A stretch of 64,000 nt of DNA, from positions 220,061,943 to 220,125,942 of the forward strand of contig NC_084482.1 in NCBI RefSeq assembly GCF_030035675.1, written 5' to 3'. The position numbers and the translations under genes were made by a program. The stretch is from Rhineura floridana. Lineage: Eukaryota; Chordata; Lepidosauria; Squamata; Rhineuridae. Positions 21,586 to 33,195 of the stretch are shown one piece after another (the first letter of the stretch is position 1; each line of letters opens with the position of its first letter). The notes under the pieces were generated by a model. The model was not told the origin of the DNA. It did not search any database and saw nothing but the letters and a program-made list of their open reading frames with translations.

Positions 21586-21840
21586 GGCTCATCACACTGT
21601 TGGCTCATATTCAGCTTGTGATCAACAACAATTCCAAGATCCTTCTCACATGTCGTACTGCTGAGCCAAGTATCCCCCATCTTATAACTGTGCATTTGGT
21701 TTCTTTTTCCTAAGTGTAGACCTTTGCATTTATCCCTGTTGATTTCATTCTGTTATTTCCAGCCCAATGCTCCAGCCTCTCAAGGTCCCTTTGCATTTTT
21801 GCATGTTTCTGTCTTCCAGGGTATTAGCTTGGATACTATT

Positions 21841-22510
21841 ATTAATAAAAAAATAATGGCGTAGAAGCACCCTAAGGAAGAAGGAAGATGGGGCAGACGA
21901 GAGGGTGGGTGGCCCACAGCTTCTTTGGGGAGAGGTGTGTGAAGTGTGGCTCCTTCTGCAGGCTGCAGTTCCGTCTTGAATAAGGAACCAAATTCTACTT
22001 CTTGGGGGGGGGGGAGAGAGAGGCAGGCGGACAGATCCCTGCTTTCCTGCAAGGAGCACAAAGCAACTGGAAGAAAGTTCTCAAACTGCTTGTTTTATTG
22101 TTTTTTATTATTATGTGTATTATTTTAAATTGTTTTTAGATTTTTAAGTGCCTTTTAAGGTTTTAAGGTTGTGCAGAGTTTTTTTGTATTTTAATTGTAT
22201 GTTTTTGTATGCTTTTAACTACATGTAGTTTTATTTGTAAGCCGCCCTGAGTTCCAGTTTGGAAAAAGGGCAGGGTAAAAATAAAGTTTCAATCAATCAT
22301 ATTAGGGTTTTGGGGCCTGGGGCAACCCAGACTTCTTTTTTGACAGAACTTATCAGGAGCTGCTGAGGGTGGGTTGATCTCATATCAGGGCAAAGGACTC
22401 TCTTTCTGCTTCTGTGGAGGTGCAGGATGCTGCTACACAGAGAGTTCCTAGGCTCGTTTGGGGTGTGCCCATGTGCCCCTCTAACTCTGCCCCCTTTTTT
22501 TCCCTTGCAG
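21841..22510. other. Region upstream of class I exon 2, with an L2 tail insertion
   Basis: 21841-22088 and 22299-22510 match the right arm (50788-51254 reversed). 22089-22298 is an L2 3' end (taagccgccctgagttc, aataaagtttcaatcaatc) present only on the left. No start codon with a signal peptide and no obvious class I promoter boxes are visible here, so the leader exon is not found close to exon 2. Confidence 0.55.
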
Positions 22511-22786
22511 GTTCCTCATCTCATTCCATGGATGGCATGTACAGTGCATTGTGGGAGCCCAGCCAAGGACTGGTCCAGTTCAGTGGGGTAACGTATGTGG
22601 ATGGCCAGCTCGCTACTTACTACGACAGCCAGACGAGGCGGGCCCAGCCTCGCATCTCATGGATGAAGAATGTGGAGAAGTACTATCCTCAGTTCTGGGA
22701 TATAAACACTTGGAGATTTCAGAGCAGTGAGCAGAGGTTCAGAAGGGACCTGGTGAATCTGCAAAAACATTACAACCAGACCAGAG
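22511..22786 (+). CDS. MHC class I exon 2, alpha1 domain
   Basis: 276 bases between tcccttgcag and gtgagc, phase 1 at both ends as in all class I genes. It encodes SSSHSMDGMYSALWEPSQGL through TYVDGQLATYYDS to LQKHYNQTR. Landmarks SHSM, P15, F22, TYVD and the terminal YNQ identify an alpha1 domain, one half of the peptide groove. By alignment to HLA numbering, Tyr7 is Gly, Tyr59 is Phe (PQFW) and residue 84 (Tyr in mammals, usually Arg elsewhere) is His. These are positions that hold peptide termini, so a non-classical role is likely. YNQT retains the conserved N86 glycosylation sequon. No leader exon is found nearby. The right-arm copy (50512-50787) encodes the same protein, with one silent change seen by eye. 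Confidence 0.93.
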
Positions 22787-22844
22787 GTGAGCAATGGGCA
22801 GGGCAGGAACGTGTTCCCCTCCCCACATCCTCATCCTAGGGGCA

Positions 22845-23241
22845 TAAGAACATAAGAACATAAGAAGAGCCTGCTGGATCAGGCCAGTGGCCCATCTAGT
22901 CCAGCATCCTGTTCTCACAGTGGCCAACCAGGTGCCTGGGGGAAGCCCGCAAGCAGGACCCGAGTGCAAGAACACTCTCCCCTCCTGAGGCTTCCGGCAA
23001 CTGGTTTTCAGAAGCATGCTGCCTCTGACTAGGGTGGCAGAGCACAGCCATCACGGCTAGTAGCCATTGATAGCCCTGTCCTCCATGAATTTGTCTAATC
23101 TTCTTTTAAAGCCGTCCAAGCTGGTGGCCATTACTGCATCTTGTGGGAGCAAATGCCATAGTTTAACTATGCGCTGAGTAAAGAAGTACTTCCTTTTGTC
23201 TGTTTCTAATGTTTCTAATTGGACAAATTGGGAGTAGAGGC
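22845..23241 (-). mobile_element. CR1 LINE 3' fragment in intron 2
   Basis: The minus strand encodes the CR1 C-terminus (RKYFFTQRIVKLWHLLPQDA, SLDGFKRRLDKFMEDRAING) and the 3' UTR word tggactagatgggccactgg. The 5' side is cut by the Copia element at about 23242. On the right arm only a short remnant remains around 50440-50465. Confidence 0.85.
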
Positions 23242-26200
23242 TGTTGCAGCGGTGTATTGACGGCCGGCATTTGCACGTTTGTGCCAGGCACCCAGAACCA
23301 GTAGAAAGATAGCAACGCACACTCAGACAGTTATAAGTTTAAGAGTCTTTACTGACAGGAATTTTACAGACATAAATTCTTCTTAGCTCTCCTAGCATAC
23401 TAAACACCCCCCACACCGAGTGGTTTCAGTTTCAAGGTTTTATGCCTTTCCAGCTCTGTACAGCTGCAGTCTGTGTCCTTGGACTGCCTGCACAGTTTTA
23501 ACCCATTACTGGTTATTTCAGTTCTGTCTTTGTGGAAAATACCAGACACATACATCTCAGTAGCCTACAGTTCCCACCTTTTCCATAAAGACATTCCTTA
23601 CACAATGTTTCAACACATTACATGTTTCACCACATTTTTACATTGCTTTTCACATTACAGTTTACTTTTCTGCATTCATGACGGTTTAATACAATCCAAG
23701 TACAATGTTTTACCATCATCCCATTCTTTCCACCTTTCTGTTTCATGACTTCTTACCGAGCTAATTTGAAACCTCTCAGGTGGTTTACCCAGGTTAGCTC
23801 TTTCAGAGCGTCTCAGTGTTACCTGAGGTTCAGTTTCTTCTTTGCCTCTCTCATCCACATCAGCAACAGGTTGTTCCTCTTCCTCCTGTTTTATTTCCTG
23901 CTCTATTACATGTTCTATGGATGTAGTGTGTGAATTCCCCAGATCAACGTTTTCAGTGTGATCCCTATCTTGCTCCTGTACCTTGATGCTCCTACTCAGC
24001 ACCACTTTTCTCTGATTCTGTACCCATACATGGTAATATGCATTTTGAAATCCTAACACATTCCCTCTCTGTGCTCTTTGAGCCAATTTCCCATGTCGTT
24101 TACCTTTGGGTATGTGCACCTGGCACTTTGCCCCAAACCTTGCAATGTGCTGCAGTCTCTGCTTCTTTCCTGTGAGCTTCTCATATGGCGTCATTTTAAG
24201 TGCTCTATGATATAGCCTGTTCTGTATGTAAGTGGCATACAACATGCACTCTCTCCAAAATGCATTTGACAACTCAGAATCCCTCAACATGGCTCTTGTT
24301 GCATCCTGAAGTGTCCTATTTTTTTCTCTCAGCAATCCCATTCTGAAATGGTGAAAATGGTGCAGTGAAATTCTGTTCTATGCCCTTCTTTGTCAAATAC
24401 TGCTCTAAGGATTTTCCAGTAAACTCTCCCCCTTGATCAGCGCGTATTCTTTGTATTGTTACACCATGTTGCACTTCCACCTTTTTCACAAACATTTTCA
24501 GTTCCCCCTCTGCTTCATCTTTACCATGTAACAGATAGACGGTGCTATATCTAGTATAGTCATCCACTATCACTAGAAAATATTTGGCACCTCCTTGTGA
24601 GCTTTGTAATGGTCCAGCTAAATCAATATGTATCAGTTGATATGGTGCGTTTGTGCTACACTCTGCCTCTTTGCATATGGGAGCATCTGTGGCTTTGGTT
24701 TGGTTACATACATCACAATCCACATACTGGTTACATTCCTTCAGTGTTACATCCACACTATTACTGGGTGTTTTCATTATTGTACCAAAACTAGCGTGCC
24801 CTCGTTTTCTGTGCCATAGATGAATGCATCTATCATGAGCCTTTCTGTTAGCACTCATAGCAGCACAACCTGTGAGTTTGAACTGGATGTAAAACAGTGA
24901 ATTTCTCAGAAACCCCTTCATACAGAGTTTGTCTCCCTTCTGTATCTCACATGTCCCTTGTTTAAACATGACACTATATCCCATAGCATTCAGTTTCTTT
25001 ACAGACATAATATTGCATTCTAAGCCTGGTACATAGAATACATCAGTCATAATTGTGTTCAAAACATTTAGCTTTACTGTACCTCTTCCCAACACCTCTC
25101 TGTGTGTGCCGTCTGCCAGCACAACCACCTCTTTCGCGGGAAGTGAAGTTCTGAACAAAGTTTTGTCCTTTATTAAGCTATGGGTCGCCCCAGAATCAAC
25201 AACCCAGACAGCACTGTCTCTGTTCTCACAGCTTTTCGGTTTGCATTTCTCAGCACTCACCAGCTGTACACTTGATGACTTCTTGCCTCGTCCTTTTCGC
25301 TTTGCCTCACAGTCTCTTTGTAGATGTGTTTTCGAACCACAATAGTAACAAGCTTTAAGTCCAAAAGATCTTGCTTCTGTGTCTTTGAAGTTTGTTTTCC
25401 TGCTTTCTCTGTTCTTCGCTCTCTCCCGTCCTCTGGCATCCTGTCTTCTCTCCCACTCCTGGAGAAGCTTGCGTGAGACGTATTCCACAGTTAGATTGGC
25501 ATCCTGCATTGCCTCTAACGAACTCACAATCGAATCCCAAGATGAATCCAGCGAAGATAAGATAATATAAACTTGCTGTAACTCTGTATGCTCCACATTC
25601 CTCTCTTGTAGTTCTGCAAACAGCCTCTTTAATTCCAATAAATGCTCTGACATTGTCCCGTGCTCAGCCAGCTTCATCTGATAAAGTTTCTGTGCTAAGT
25701 AAATCTTGCTACTGGCTGTTTTTCTCACATGCACTGTGTTTAATTCAGTCCACATAAGCTTCGCTGTTGCTTTCTCTTGTACATATAGCAACTGAGAGTC
25801 ATCTAAAGCCAAAATGATTAATGCTCTTGCCTTTTCATCCATGCGAATCCACGCTGCAGGCTGCGGAGCTACCGGTGGGTCATCTTCTAACACCTGCCAT
25901 AAATCTTCCTTTATCAGGAACGCTTGCATCCTTAGTCTCCAACCGGAATAGTTCCTTTCGGTGAGCCTCACCAAAGGCATCCTGGCTGAAAGTGAAACTG
26001 CCATGCTTCTGAACACTGCAAAACACTATTCCTTCACCCATCTCCGATCAAGCACTCAGCCACATTACTGCTTCTTCCTAAGCTTCCAACATAACATTAA
26101 CCATGTTCTGTATTTGCTTCCAAGAACCTTTAGCATAAGGATTAGCGTAAGAAAGCTCTCTTGCTTTTCTGCGTTTCCAGCATGTCAGGAGCGTTCTAAA

Positions 26201-26330
26201 TCATTAATATTATCACCAGAGTTTGGTGCTGTTCTGATACCATCTTAAACCGTTTTCATGAGATTCAGAAGCCACAGTATATTAAGTTCCCCCCATAAAT
26301 GATTCAATTCTTCCTTTTTAAAGCTTCTTT
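23242..26330 (-). mobile_element. Ty1/Copia LTR retrotransposon remnant (fossil)
   Basis: Copia-type sequence on the minus strand. Parts seen in order are a methionine-tRNA-type primer-binding site (tggtatcagaac, near 26240), a Gag-like region with a CCHC knuckle (CYYCGSKTHLQRDC) and a protease (VVDSGATHSLI). Integrase follows (HIDLAGPL, VDDYTRYSTVYLL, IRADQGGEFT) with downstream integrase sequence. No reverse transcriptase or RNase H region is recognised. A polypurine-like run and an LTR-like end of roughly 330 bases occupy 23242-23580. It is broken, with about two or three breaks, and clearly old. A short piece of the same insertion lies in the right arm at 50157-50437, so it predates the inverted duplication. 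Confidence 0.85.
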
Positions 26331-26392
26331 CCATGAGGCTATGTTCACGCTGGGGTGCTAATGCATACATGGGTCACTCTTTCCACGTGCAC

Positions 26393-26444
<52 letters not shown>

Positions 26445-27140
26445 TACCCTCCTTTCAGCCAAAGGCCCTCAAAGCAACTTACAAAAAACACAAATATAAA
26501 AATACAATATAAAACACATCAATAAAACAATATAATTTACAAATACAATTTACAATTTAAATCAAGTTAGGAGTGGTCTCTCTCAGTAAGGTGTTTTTGT
26601 TGCACTTAAAGCTTTTGCGTGCTTTCATCCACGCATGAGAGATTTCAGCTTTATGCCTGCAGCATCTGCCTTGATGTTTCCTGTCCACACTAGTGGGTGG
26701 TGCTTGGTGGGATGGATTCGCACTGTGTGCTGTTGTCTCTTCCCCTCAGTTAGTACTTTGCCACCCACCATAAGTTCTGGAAGCCTTGTGTCCATTGTGG
26801 GCATGCACACAGGCAGGTGCTTACCAGTCGGTGTGCTCCTTTATATTAGTTTTTGAAATAAAATATTTCAATTTACCAGGTTTGCACAAAAGAGCAGTCC
26901 AAAAAAATCATATTCACTAATAGGCAAAAAACCTTGCGGTTTAAGAATGTACCTCTAGCCCACAGATATTTCTACCAGACTTTAAAAAGCAGGGAAATTG
27001 GGCAGCTATAGTGAATGCACCAAGGGAGCAGGAGACCTGACCTCCTCTCTGAGATATTGGACTGCCCTACAAAGTTGTCAAAATGCAAACACCATTTGGG
27101 TTGGTCTTTCACAGTCCAATCCACTTCCTGTGTAGTTTGG
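26331..27140. other. No gene; L2 tail with (TTTA)n microsatellite
   Basis: 26395-26445 is a (TTTA)n run continuing into accctcctttcagccaaagg, an L2-type 3' tail on the minus strand (to about 26560). The rest of the stretch shows no recognised gene or repeat. Confidence 0.5.
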
Positions 27141-27144
27141 GAGG

Positions 27145-27350
27145 ATTTGGTAACATGTAGCTCAGTGGAGGAGCTTCTGCCTTTCGTACAGAAGGTCCCA
27201 GGTTCAATCCCCAATGGCACCTCCAGGTACGGCTGGGAGAGATTCCCTGTCTGAAACCCTGGAGAGCAGCTGCCGGTCAGTGCAGACAGTATGGAGTTAG
27301 GTGGGCCAAGGGTCTGACTCAGTATAAAGCCGCTTGCTATATTCCTAAGG
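27145..27350 (+). repeat. tRNA-derived SINE
   Basis: The head resembles a tRNA (A-box tagctcagtggaggagc, B-box ggttcaatccc). It is followed by the body words ctgggagagattccctgtctg, aaccctggagagcagctgcc and gtctgactcagtataaagcc. Partial relatives lie at 29255-29390 and 29740-29820 and, inverted, at 30490-30670, 34832-34985 and 49860-50030. It is a squamate-type SINE and not a functional tRNA gene. Confidence 0.8.
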
Positions 27351-27762
27351 GCACTTTTAATGTTTAATACAAATGTATTTTGCAAGAGCAGTTTGGCGTA
27401 AAAGAGTTGTTTTTAAAGGTAGCCTGCATCCATTGTTTTCCACAAAATGGAAGTAGTGGGTATGGGGATAGACAGGACCCAGTGAAACGTTGCCACCCAT
27501 GCAAAAAAACAATGCACTTTAATATTGTTATGGGTTTGGGAGTTGAGATAGATGGTTTCTAACAGTCCCCCTTCCAGCCTCTCATTTGGAACCCTGCACC
27601 AGAAGGTGGGCCCTGCAGTGGAGAAACCCACTCCTGCTTGTCAGATGAGTCCTCTTTGTTAGTCTAAGTTAGACTGGCCAGGTGAGTTAATGGGCCTATC
27701 AAGTGCCCCTTAACTGGGCCAGGGAGATCCCCTTGTTACTGAAACTGTTCAGGAGCGCCCTC

Positions 27763-28098
27763 TGTGACGCCCTTCCCTGGCTCTCCCTGTCAGGTTCCTA
27801 CCTGCTCGTGGCTACTGCCTGTCACTAGGCACCACCAGGGACTCCACCAGTCCCTCCTTCTCCACACTCTCCTGACAAACACCACCAAACACCTCTCAAA
27901 CACCTCTCAGACAACCCACTCACGTCCACCCAGATTCAACTGTCATCCTTCCATTTATACTCTCAGCCATCCAAAACCTCAGCCAATCATCCAGCATTCT
28001 ACTGCCCATTTACTCCCCCCTCCTCTTTCATTCCACTTACCATGTATCTCCTAGACAAACAGCACTTACCATATATACGCTAATACAGGAACATCACA
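27763..28098 (-). mobile_element. Shortened solo LTR of the Gmr1-like family
   Basis: 336 bases with tgtgacg...catcaca ends and a perfect ccctc target duplication (27758-27762, 28099-28103). Both LTR ends match the family but the copy is much shorter than the others, so it is a broken solo LTR in class I intron 2. Confidence 0.85.
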
Positions 28099-28263
28099 CC
28101 CTCCCCCTTCCTGAGGCCAACAAGAGGTTTGTGTTTTGGGTTGAGTCAGAGGAAAGGCTGGGAGCTGGAGGCAGACAGAGAGGATGGCTCTCTGCATTGT
28201 GGCTTTAGGATGCCTCCTGTAAGCCTGATGGAAATGCAAGCTCTTTTGGACTGCTGATGCCTT

Positions 28264-29590
28264 GAATCCCTCCATCTTAAGCTCAGGTTAGAATGTGCAT
28301 AAATACATAAACCATATTTCTTAAGGACACCACAGTCTCCGCTGACCTTCTTTCCCAGGAAACCAAACCCTGGGAAAGCACAGGGACCCCTGGAGATCTG
28401 TCACTGCTCGGAGATGGGGGTGGCGCACAACAATATTACTCCCACAGATCGGGAGATTACCCAATCAAAAAATGAGATGAGATTAGTCTCCTTGAAAAGC
28501 CCCCATATCATTTGTCCCATTTGCTGGTGCGCAGGTCAGGTCCTGGGGGGGGCTTGAGGGCAGTGGTGGAACAGATCACATCTCTGCCTCCCTTTCGGAG
28601 GTAGTGGTGCCAAATGGAGTGGACGGCTGCCCTTCTGAACATGGCAGTGTGTGAGATGTACCTGTGGACTGTCCTTTCTGACCTTCACTGGGAATCTCAG
28701 TGCCCCTATATTGGGATGGTGTGTGTGTGTGTGCCTTCAAGTCTATTCCAACTTACGGCAACCCTATGAATAGGGTTTTCATGAGGCTGAGAGGCAGTGA
28801 CTGGCACAAGGTCACCCAGTGAGCTTCATGGCTATGTGGGGATTTGAACCCTGGTCTCCCAGGTCATAGTCCAACGCCTTAACCACTTTAGAACTGGCCC
28901 TGAACCCCTCCATCTTAACCTCAGGCTGTGAATGTGTGTAAATAAATAGACCATATTTCATAAAGACACCACAGTCTCCACTGACCTTCTTTCCAAGGAA
29001 ACCAAACCCTGGGTGAGCACAGGGATCCCTGGAGATCTCTCACTGCTAGGAGGTCAGGGTGGCGCATGACAATATTATATCTGCAGATTGGGAGATTACC
29101 CGATCAAAAAATGAGATAAGATTAGTGTCCTTGAAATGCCCCCATATCATTTGTCCCATTGGCTGGTAGGCAGAGCAGCCCTTTCCGTCCTTCACTGGGC
29201 AACTCGGTGCCCCTGTATTGGGATGCAGAGGGGATGTCAAAAGTGAAGTGCTAGAACATGTAAGAGGTCTGAGGTTCAGTCCCTAGTGAGAGAGAGTCTC
29301 CTTGTCAAGAACCCTGGAGAGCCCCTGCCGGTCAGTGTAGATGATACTAAGCGAGATGGAGCAGTGGTCTGACTTGGTAAATTCTCTCACTCTAGAAGGT
29401 GTGGTGGGCGGGTCAGGTCACGAGGGGGCTTGGTGAGGACAGTGGCGGATCAGATCACATCTCTGCCTCCCTTTTGGAGGTAGTGGTGCCAAATGGAGTG
29501 GACGGCTGCCCTTCTGAACATGGCAGCGTGTGAGATGGAACAAGATGGATCCTTTTTGTCCCTTGCTGGGAAACTCAGCGCCCCTATGTT
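28264..29590 (+). repeat. Diverged tandem duplication in class I intron 2
   Basis: The block from ctccatcttaagctcagg (28270) to about 28545 recurs at 28911-29190 with roughly 10 percent difference (shared words gacaccacagtctcc, ggagattaccc, catatcatttgtccca). The block 28560-28680 (aggtagtggtgccaaatgga) recurs at 29440-29540. A SINE on the minus strand (28715-28885) separates the copies. No coding content is seen. Confidence 0.75.
28715..28885 (-). repeat. tRNA-derived CORE-type SINE
   Basis: The minus strand has a B-box-like ggttcaaatcccc, then gccatgaagctcactgggtg and gccagtcactgcctctcagc. It ends in ccgtaagttggaatagac and a (CA)n run. It is the most complete copy of the SINE type seen at 74-228. 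Confidence 0.8.
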
Positions 29591-29689
29591 GGGATGGGGA
29601 GGGGATGTCAAAAGTCAAGTGGTAGAACATGTAAGGGGTCTGAGGTTCAGTCCGTAGTGACTTCCAGGTTGGGGCCAGCGAGCTTTGGC

Positions 29690-29820
29690 TATGGGGCGGT
29701 ATATAAATACAATAAATAAATAAATAAATAATAAATAAACCCTGGAGAGCCACTGCTGGTCAGTGCAGGCGATACTGAGCTGAGCGGGTCTGGCTGGGTA
29801 GAAGGCAGATTCCTACATTC
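29690..29820 (+). repeat. L2-type 3' tail and SINE piece
   Basis: ggggcggtatataaatacaa with (AAAT)n at 29694-29738, followed by a SINE piece (accctggagagccactgctg). Short composite of repeat ends upstream of exon 3. Confidence 0.6.
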
Positions 29821-29965
29821 TGACCTTCCAACCAATATAGGCTCTCTCACTCTAGAAGGTGTGGGGAGCATTCACAGAGGCCTGCTCTGCAAAACATGGA
29901 CCAGCCTTTGGGGGCGAGGAGTGGGCCTGACCCTGCTGTGGTCCTGATGAGTCTCTTTCTTTCAG

Positions 29966-30241
29966 GCTTTCACACCTGGCAGTTGGCGTGTGGCTGCAAG
30001 ATCCATGAAGACGGCCGGAGAGAAGCTTATTGCCAGTACGGCTATGACGGGAAGGACTTCCTCTCCTTCGACAAGGAGACGCTCACCTGGACGGCAGCAG
30101 ATGTGCCGGCCCAGTTTACCAAGCGGAAGTGGGAGGTTGACGTGGGTTGGTCTCGTCATTTGAAGTTCTACCTGGAGGAGGAGTGCCCTGATTGGCTGCC
30201 GAAACTCTTGGAGTGTGGAAAGGAGGAGCTGCTGAGGAAAG
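29966..30241 (+). CDS. MHC class I exon 3, alpha2 domain
   Basis: 276 bases between ctttcag and gtgagg, the length usual for exon 3. Encodes GFHTWQLACGCKIHEDGR, QYGYDGKDFLSFD, WTAADVPAQFTKRKWEVD and FYLEEECPDWLPKLLECGKE. By HLA numbering Cys101 and Cys164 (disulfide), Thr143, Lys146, Trp147, Tyr159 and Trp167 are kept. Tyr171 is Leu and Tyr99 is Cys. Three extra cysteines (near 99, 113 and 174) are unusual. The exon is open and in phase with exons 2 and 4. It forms the second wall of the groove. There is no counterpart in the right arm. Confidence 0.93.
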
Positions 30242-30315
30242 GTGAGGGGTTAGTTCTTGCATGCTTAACTCTCATCTCCCTCTAACCCCTCCAGCAGTTG
30301 TTGGATTCCAACTCC

Positions 30316-30316
<1 letters not shown>

Positions 30317-30381
<65 letters not shown>
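30317..30381 (+). repeat. (TTA)n microsatellite
   Basis: About 21 perfect tta units in the intron after exon 3. The right arm keeps only a few units at 50141-50155, exactly where its sequence jumps to Copia DNA. Confidence 0.95.
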
Positions 30382-30382
<1 letters not shown>

Positions 30383-31351
30383 TCCTTTAGATACTGCTTA
30401 AATGCTGAATTGCTTCTAAGCAGTTTATCACTATAATATCAACTATAAACCCCACATATAATTAAAATACAGCATGTTGGCAACCCTAGGTCTACACTGA
30501 CTGGGACTCAGTGTTCCCAGCCCTGCGTGAGGATGCTGAGGATCGAGCTTCCTGCACGCAAGAGGAGCAATTATAAGCATCGGAGACCCTGGAGAAAATA
30601 GCATTCCCTGGTCCTCCTTGCAAAGTGAACTCCCCTTTAGAGAGATCTGAACCCAGGTCTGGCAGATGCAACAATGCCAGTTGCTGCTGACTGAGGCACA
30701 ATTTCAGCGCAACAAGATGCTGGAGGAGCCTGGGAGATCCCCTTCTTTGGAGTTTTGTCTTTTTGGGATACTGAAAACGGGTGTGATATTAACTGACTGC
30801 ATCAGGGGTAGGGAACCTTGGATTCTGGGGGCCCAATGTGCCCCCTAAGCCTCTCTTTCTGACCCTCAGGACTCTCCCCATGCCCCACCCCTCACCGGCC
30901 CTACTTCATATCCCTCTTCACTATGTCCGTCTGGCTGGAATGTGTCCTTGAAACTCTGATAATCTCTCTTCTATATACCCATTTGTGGGTGTACAGGAAG
31001 TACAAAGATAAAATTTACATTTGTTGCTCCACCCACTTCCACCTCTGCCCATCTCTGGCTTGTGACCCTGGAAGGCTGCCCCAAAGGGAATGCAGCATTC
31101 AGGCTGAAAAGGGCTACCTGCAGCCGGGGTGGGGGAGGGTGTTCATCAGGTGGTCTCCCATTCAGGCACTGACCAGACCGAAATTCGCAACATCAGAGCC
31201 TGCTTTGGGATCTCCAGCCTCCAACCCGGGTGTTGGGATTCATTAGCTCCAGAGGCTCCCTTCCTAACATTAAAGGGGAGCACCCACCCTGCCAGCCACT
31301 GGAAAAGTGCTCATATTATGCATTTTAATGCCAACATTGCCATTTTTACAG
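30382..31351. other. Intron 3: SINE fragment and hAT-like start
   Basis: 30490-30670 is a minus-strand SINE piece (tctacactgactgggactcag). At 30804 caggggtagggaaccttgg resembles a hAT terminal repeat. The remainder matches the right arm (49246-50140 reversed). There is no coding sequence other than the flanking exons. Confidence 0.5.
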
Positions 31352-31636
31352 ACCCTCCAACGGTGAAAGTTACACGCATGGCAGGTCAGGATGGGCTGGA
31401 AACTCTCATCTGCCAGGCCTACGGCTTCTACCCCAAGGAGATCGACACCACCTGGAGGAAGGACAGGGAGGTCTTGGAGCAGGAGACTATCCGCAGGGAT
31501 GTGGCACCCAACTCAGACGGGACGTACTACGCCTGGCTCAGCATCCGGATAGACCCCGAGGACAAGGACCACTACTGGTGCCACGTGGAGCATGATGGTC
31601 TTCTGGAGCCTCTAGACGTGGCTTTCAGGGAGCCTG
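31352..31636 (+). CDS. MHC class I exon 4, alpha3 (Ig C1) domain
   Basis: 285 bases between ttttacag and gtgaga, phase 1. Encodes the Ig C1-set domain DPPTVKVT, TLICQAYGFYPKEIDTTW, APNSDGTYYAWLSI and HYWCHVEHDGLLEPLDVAF. Both disulfide cysteines (CQAYGFYP and WCHVEHD) and the invariant Trp (DTTW) are present. It packs under the groove and contacts beta2-microglobulin. The usual Arg/Thr before the second cysteine is Trp here. The right-arm copy differs at eight residues against one silent site by eye. Confidence 0.95.
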
Positions 31637-32339
31637 GTGAGAGGCTGGGGGGGAGGGAGGGCTGGCTGGCTAGCTGGGAGAGTGGCATGCATGTGGCAGT
31701 TCTTCAGGGAGAATTTTCATCCAGGGAGGAAAGAGAGACTCCAGGAAGAGACCCTGCAGCAGCAGCAGCAGCATCGGTTACAGTGACGACACCCAATAGG
31801 GAACGGTTTGTGTTTTAGGATGCAGAGCAGGTGAAAAGTTGGAGGAGGGGGACACCAAAACTATTGGGGTGGGAAACGTTACTTCTGGAAGGGACAGCAG
31901 ATCCACTTTATGGTGCCCCAGTTTATAGCTCTGGTATGAGTATACCAGAAAATATTTTGTAAAAGTTGTACGAGCAGTTAATCAACAGAATGAAAAATAC
32001 ACTTGAACACAAAGAAAATCAATGTTTGAGGGTCACTCAAGGCCTTTTTATGTAGGGATATTTTCAAGCGCCGCTACAGGCCTGTGATGCCAGGCTCTGG
32101 AGATCCTTCTTTAAGAGAATACTCTGTGGTATTGGGGCCAGTGCAGAGCAGGCCCTGCTTTGCCCTGTCATCTCATTCCTTCGGCCATGGAAAGAGTCAA
32201 GCCCCCTCCCCAAACTCCAGGTCTACCCACTGAGAAACATGGTATGTCTCTGGTCAGAGAGGCTACATCTTCCTCCAGAGAAAGACTGGAGTTGTGTACA
32301 TGCCATGCATTTGAAACACTTTCTCCCCCACACAAAAAA

Positions 32340-33195
32340 GAGTCCTGTTGGAGAGCCCACCACCTCTCGAGGTCATTGATTGCATTGTCAGACCCCTCTA
32401 ACAGTTAGGAAGTTTTTCCTGATGTGCACTTGAAATCTGTCTTCCTGCAACATGAGCCCATTATTCGATGTCCTGCACTCTCAGATGATAGAGAAGAGAT
32501 CCTGGCCCTCCTCTATGTGACAACCTTTCAAGTACTTGAGGACTGCTATCATATCTCCAGTCTTCAGTTCCCAAGGCTAAAGATGCCCAGTTCTTTCAAT
32601 CTTTCCTCATGGGGCTTTGCTTCCACTCTCCTGATCATCCTTGTTGCCCTCCTCTGAACTCATTCCAGTTTGTCTGCATCCTTCTTAAAGTGTGGTGTCC
32701 AGAACTGGACGTAGTAATCAAGATGAGTCCTAAGCAGTGACGAATAGAGGGGAACAAATTCTTGACATGATTTGTAAACTATACCTCTGTTAATGCTGCC
32801 TAAAATAGCATTTGCCTTTTTTGCAGCCACATTGCACTGTTGGCTCATATTCAGCTTGTGATCAACTACAATCCCAAGATCCTTCTCGTATGTAGACTTG
32901 CTGAGCCAAGTATCTCCCATCTTATAACTCTGCATTTGGTTTATTTTTCCTAGGTGTAGAACTTTGCACATATCCCGCTTAAATTTCATGCTGTTGTTTT
33001 CAGTCCAATGTTCCAGCTTATCAAGATCCCTTTAAATTTTGTTTCTGTCTTCCAGGATATTAGCTATCCCTCCCAATATAGTATCATTTGCAAATTTCAT
33101 AAGCATTTTGAGCACCTCCTTATCCACGTCATTAATAAAAATGTTGAATAGCACTAGCTTTGGGGCAAGCCCTATGGAACCCTGCTCATTACTGC
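32340..33195 (-). mobile_element. CR1 LINE 3' part
   Basis: The minus strand encodes [40 protein letters not shown] and YKSCQEFVPLYSSLLRTHLD, and ends with the CR1 3' words. The right arm carries the same insertion in longer form (46165-48085); the left copy is cut at about 33195 next to gagacaacccccctcc. Confidence 0.85.

Larger units (their letters stand above)
20961..21840 (-). mobile_element. CR1 LINE 3' end, interrupted
   Basis: On the minus strand it ends with the CR1 terminus (attctatg repeat side at 20961) and includes the typical words gggttggactcgatggcc, caagtacttgaaaggtgggc and gatcacaagctgaatatgag. The middle (about 21287-21588) is replaced by a hAT end and a piece of another LINE. 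The matching right-arm copy at 51255-52107 is uninterrupted, so this CR1 predates the inverted duplication. Confidence 0.85.

Noticed and set aside
23676-26016. Integrase and Gag-like frames as a possible domesticated host gene
   Set aside because: They lie in element order between a primer site and an LTR-like end and are broken, so they fit a Copia fossil.
27145-27220. tRNA-like sequence with A- and B-boxes
   Set aside because: It continues into a SINE body and cannot fold into a sound tRNA; it is a retroposon head.
30317-30381. Regular short repeats as a possible array
   Set aside because: Plain (TTA)n microsatellite; no spacers and no CRISPR-like structure.
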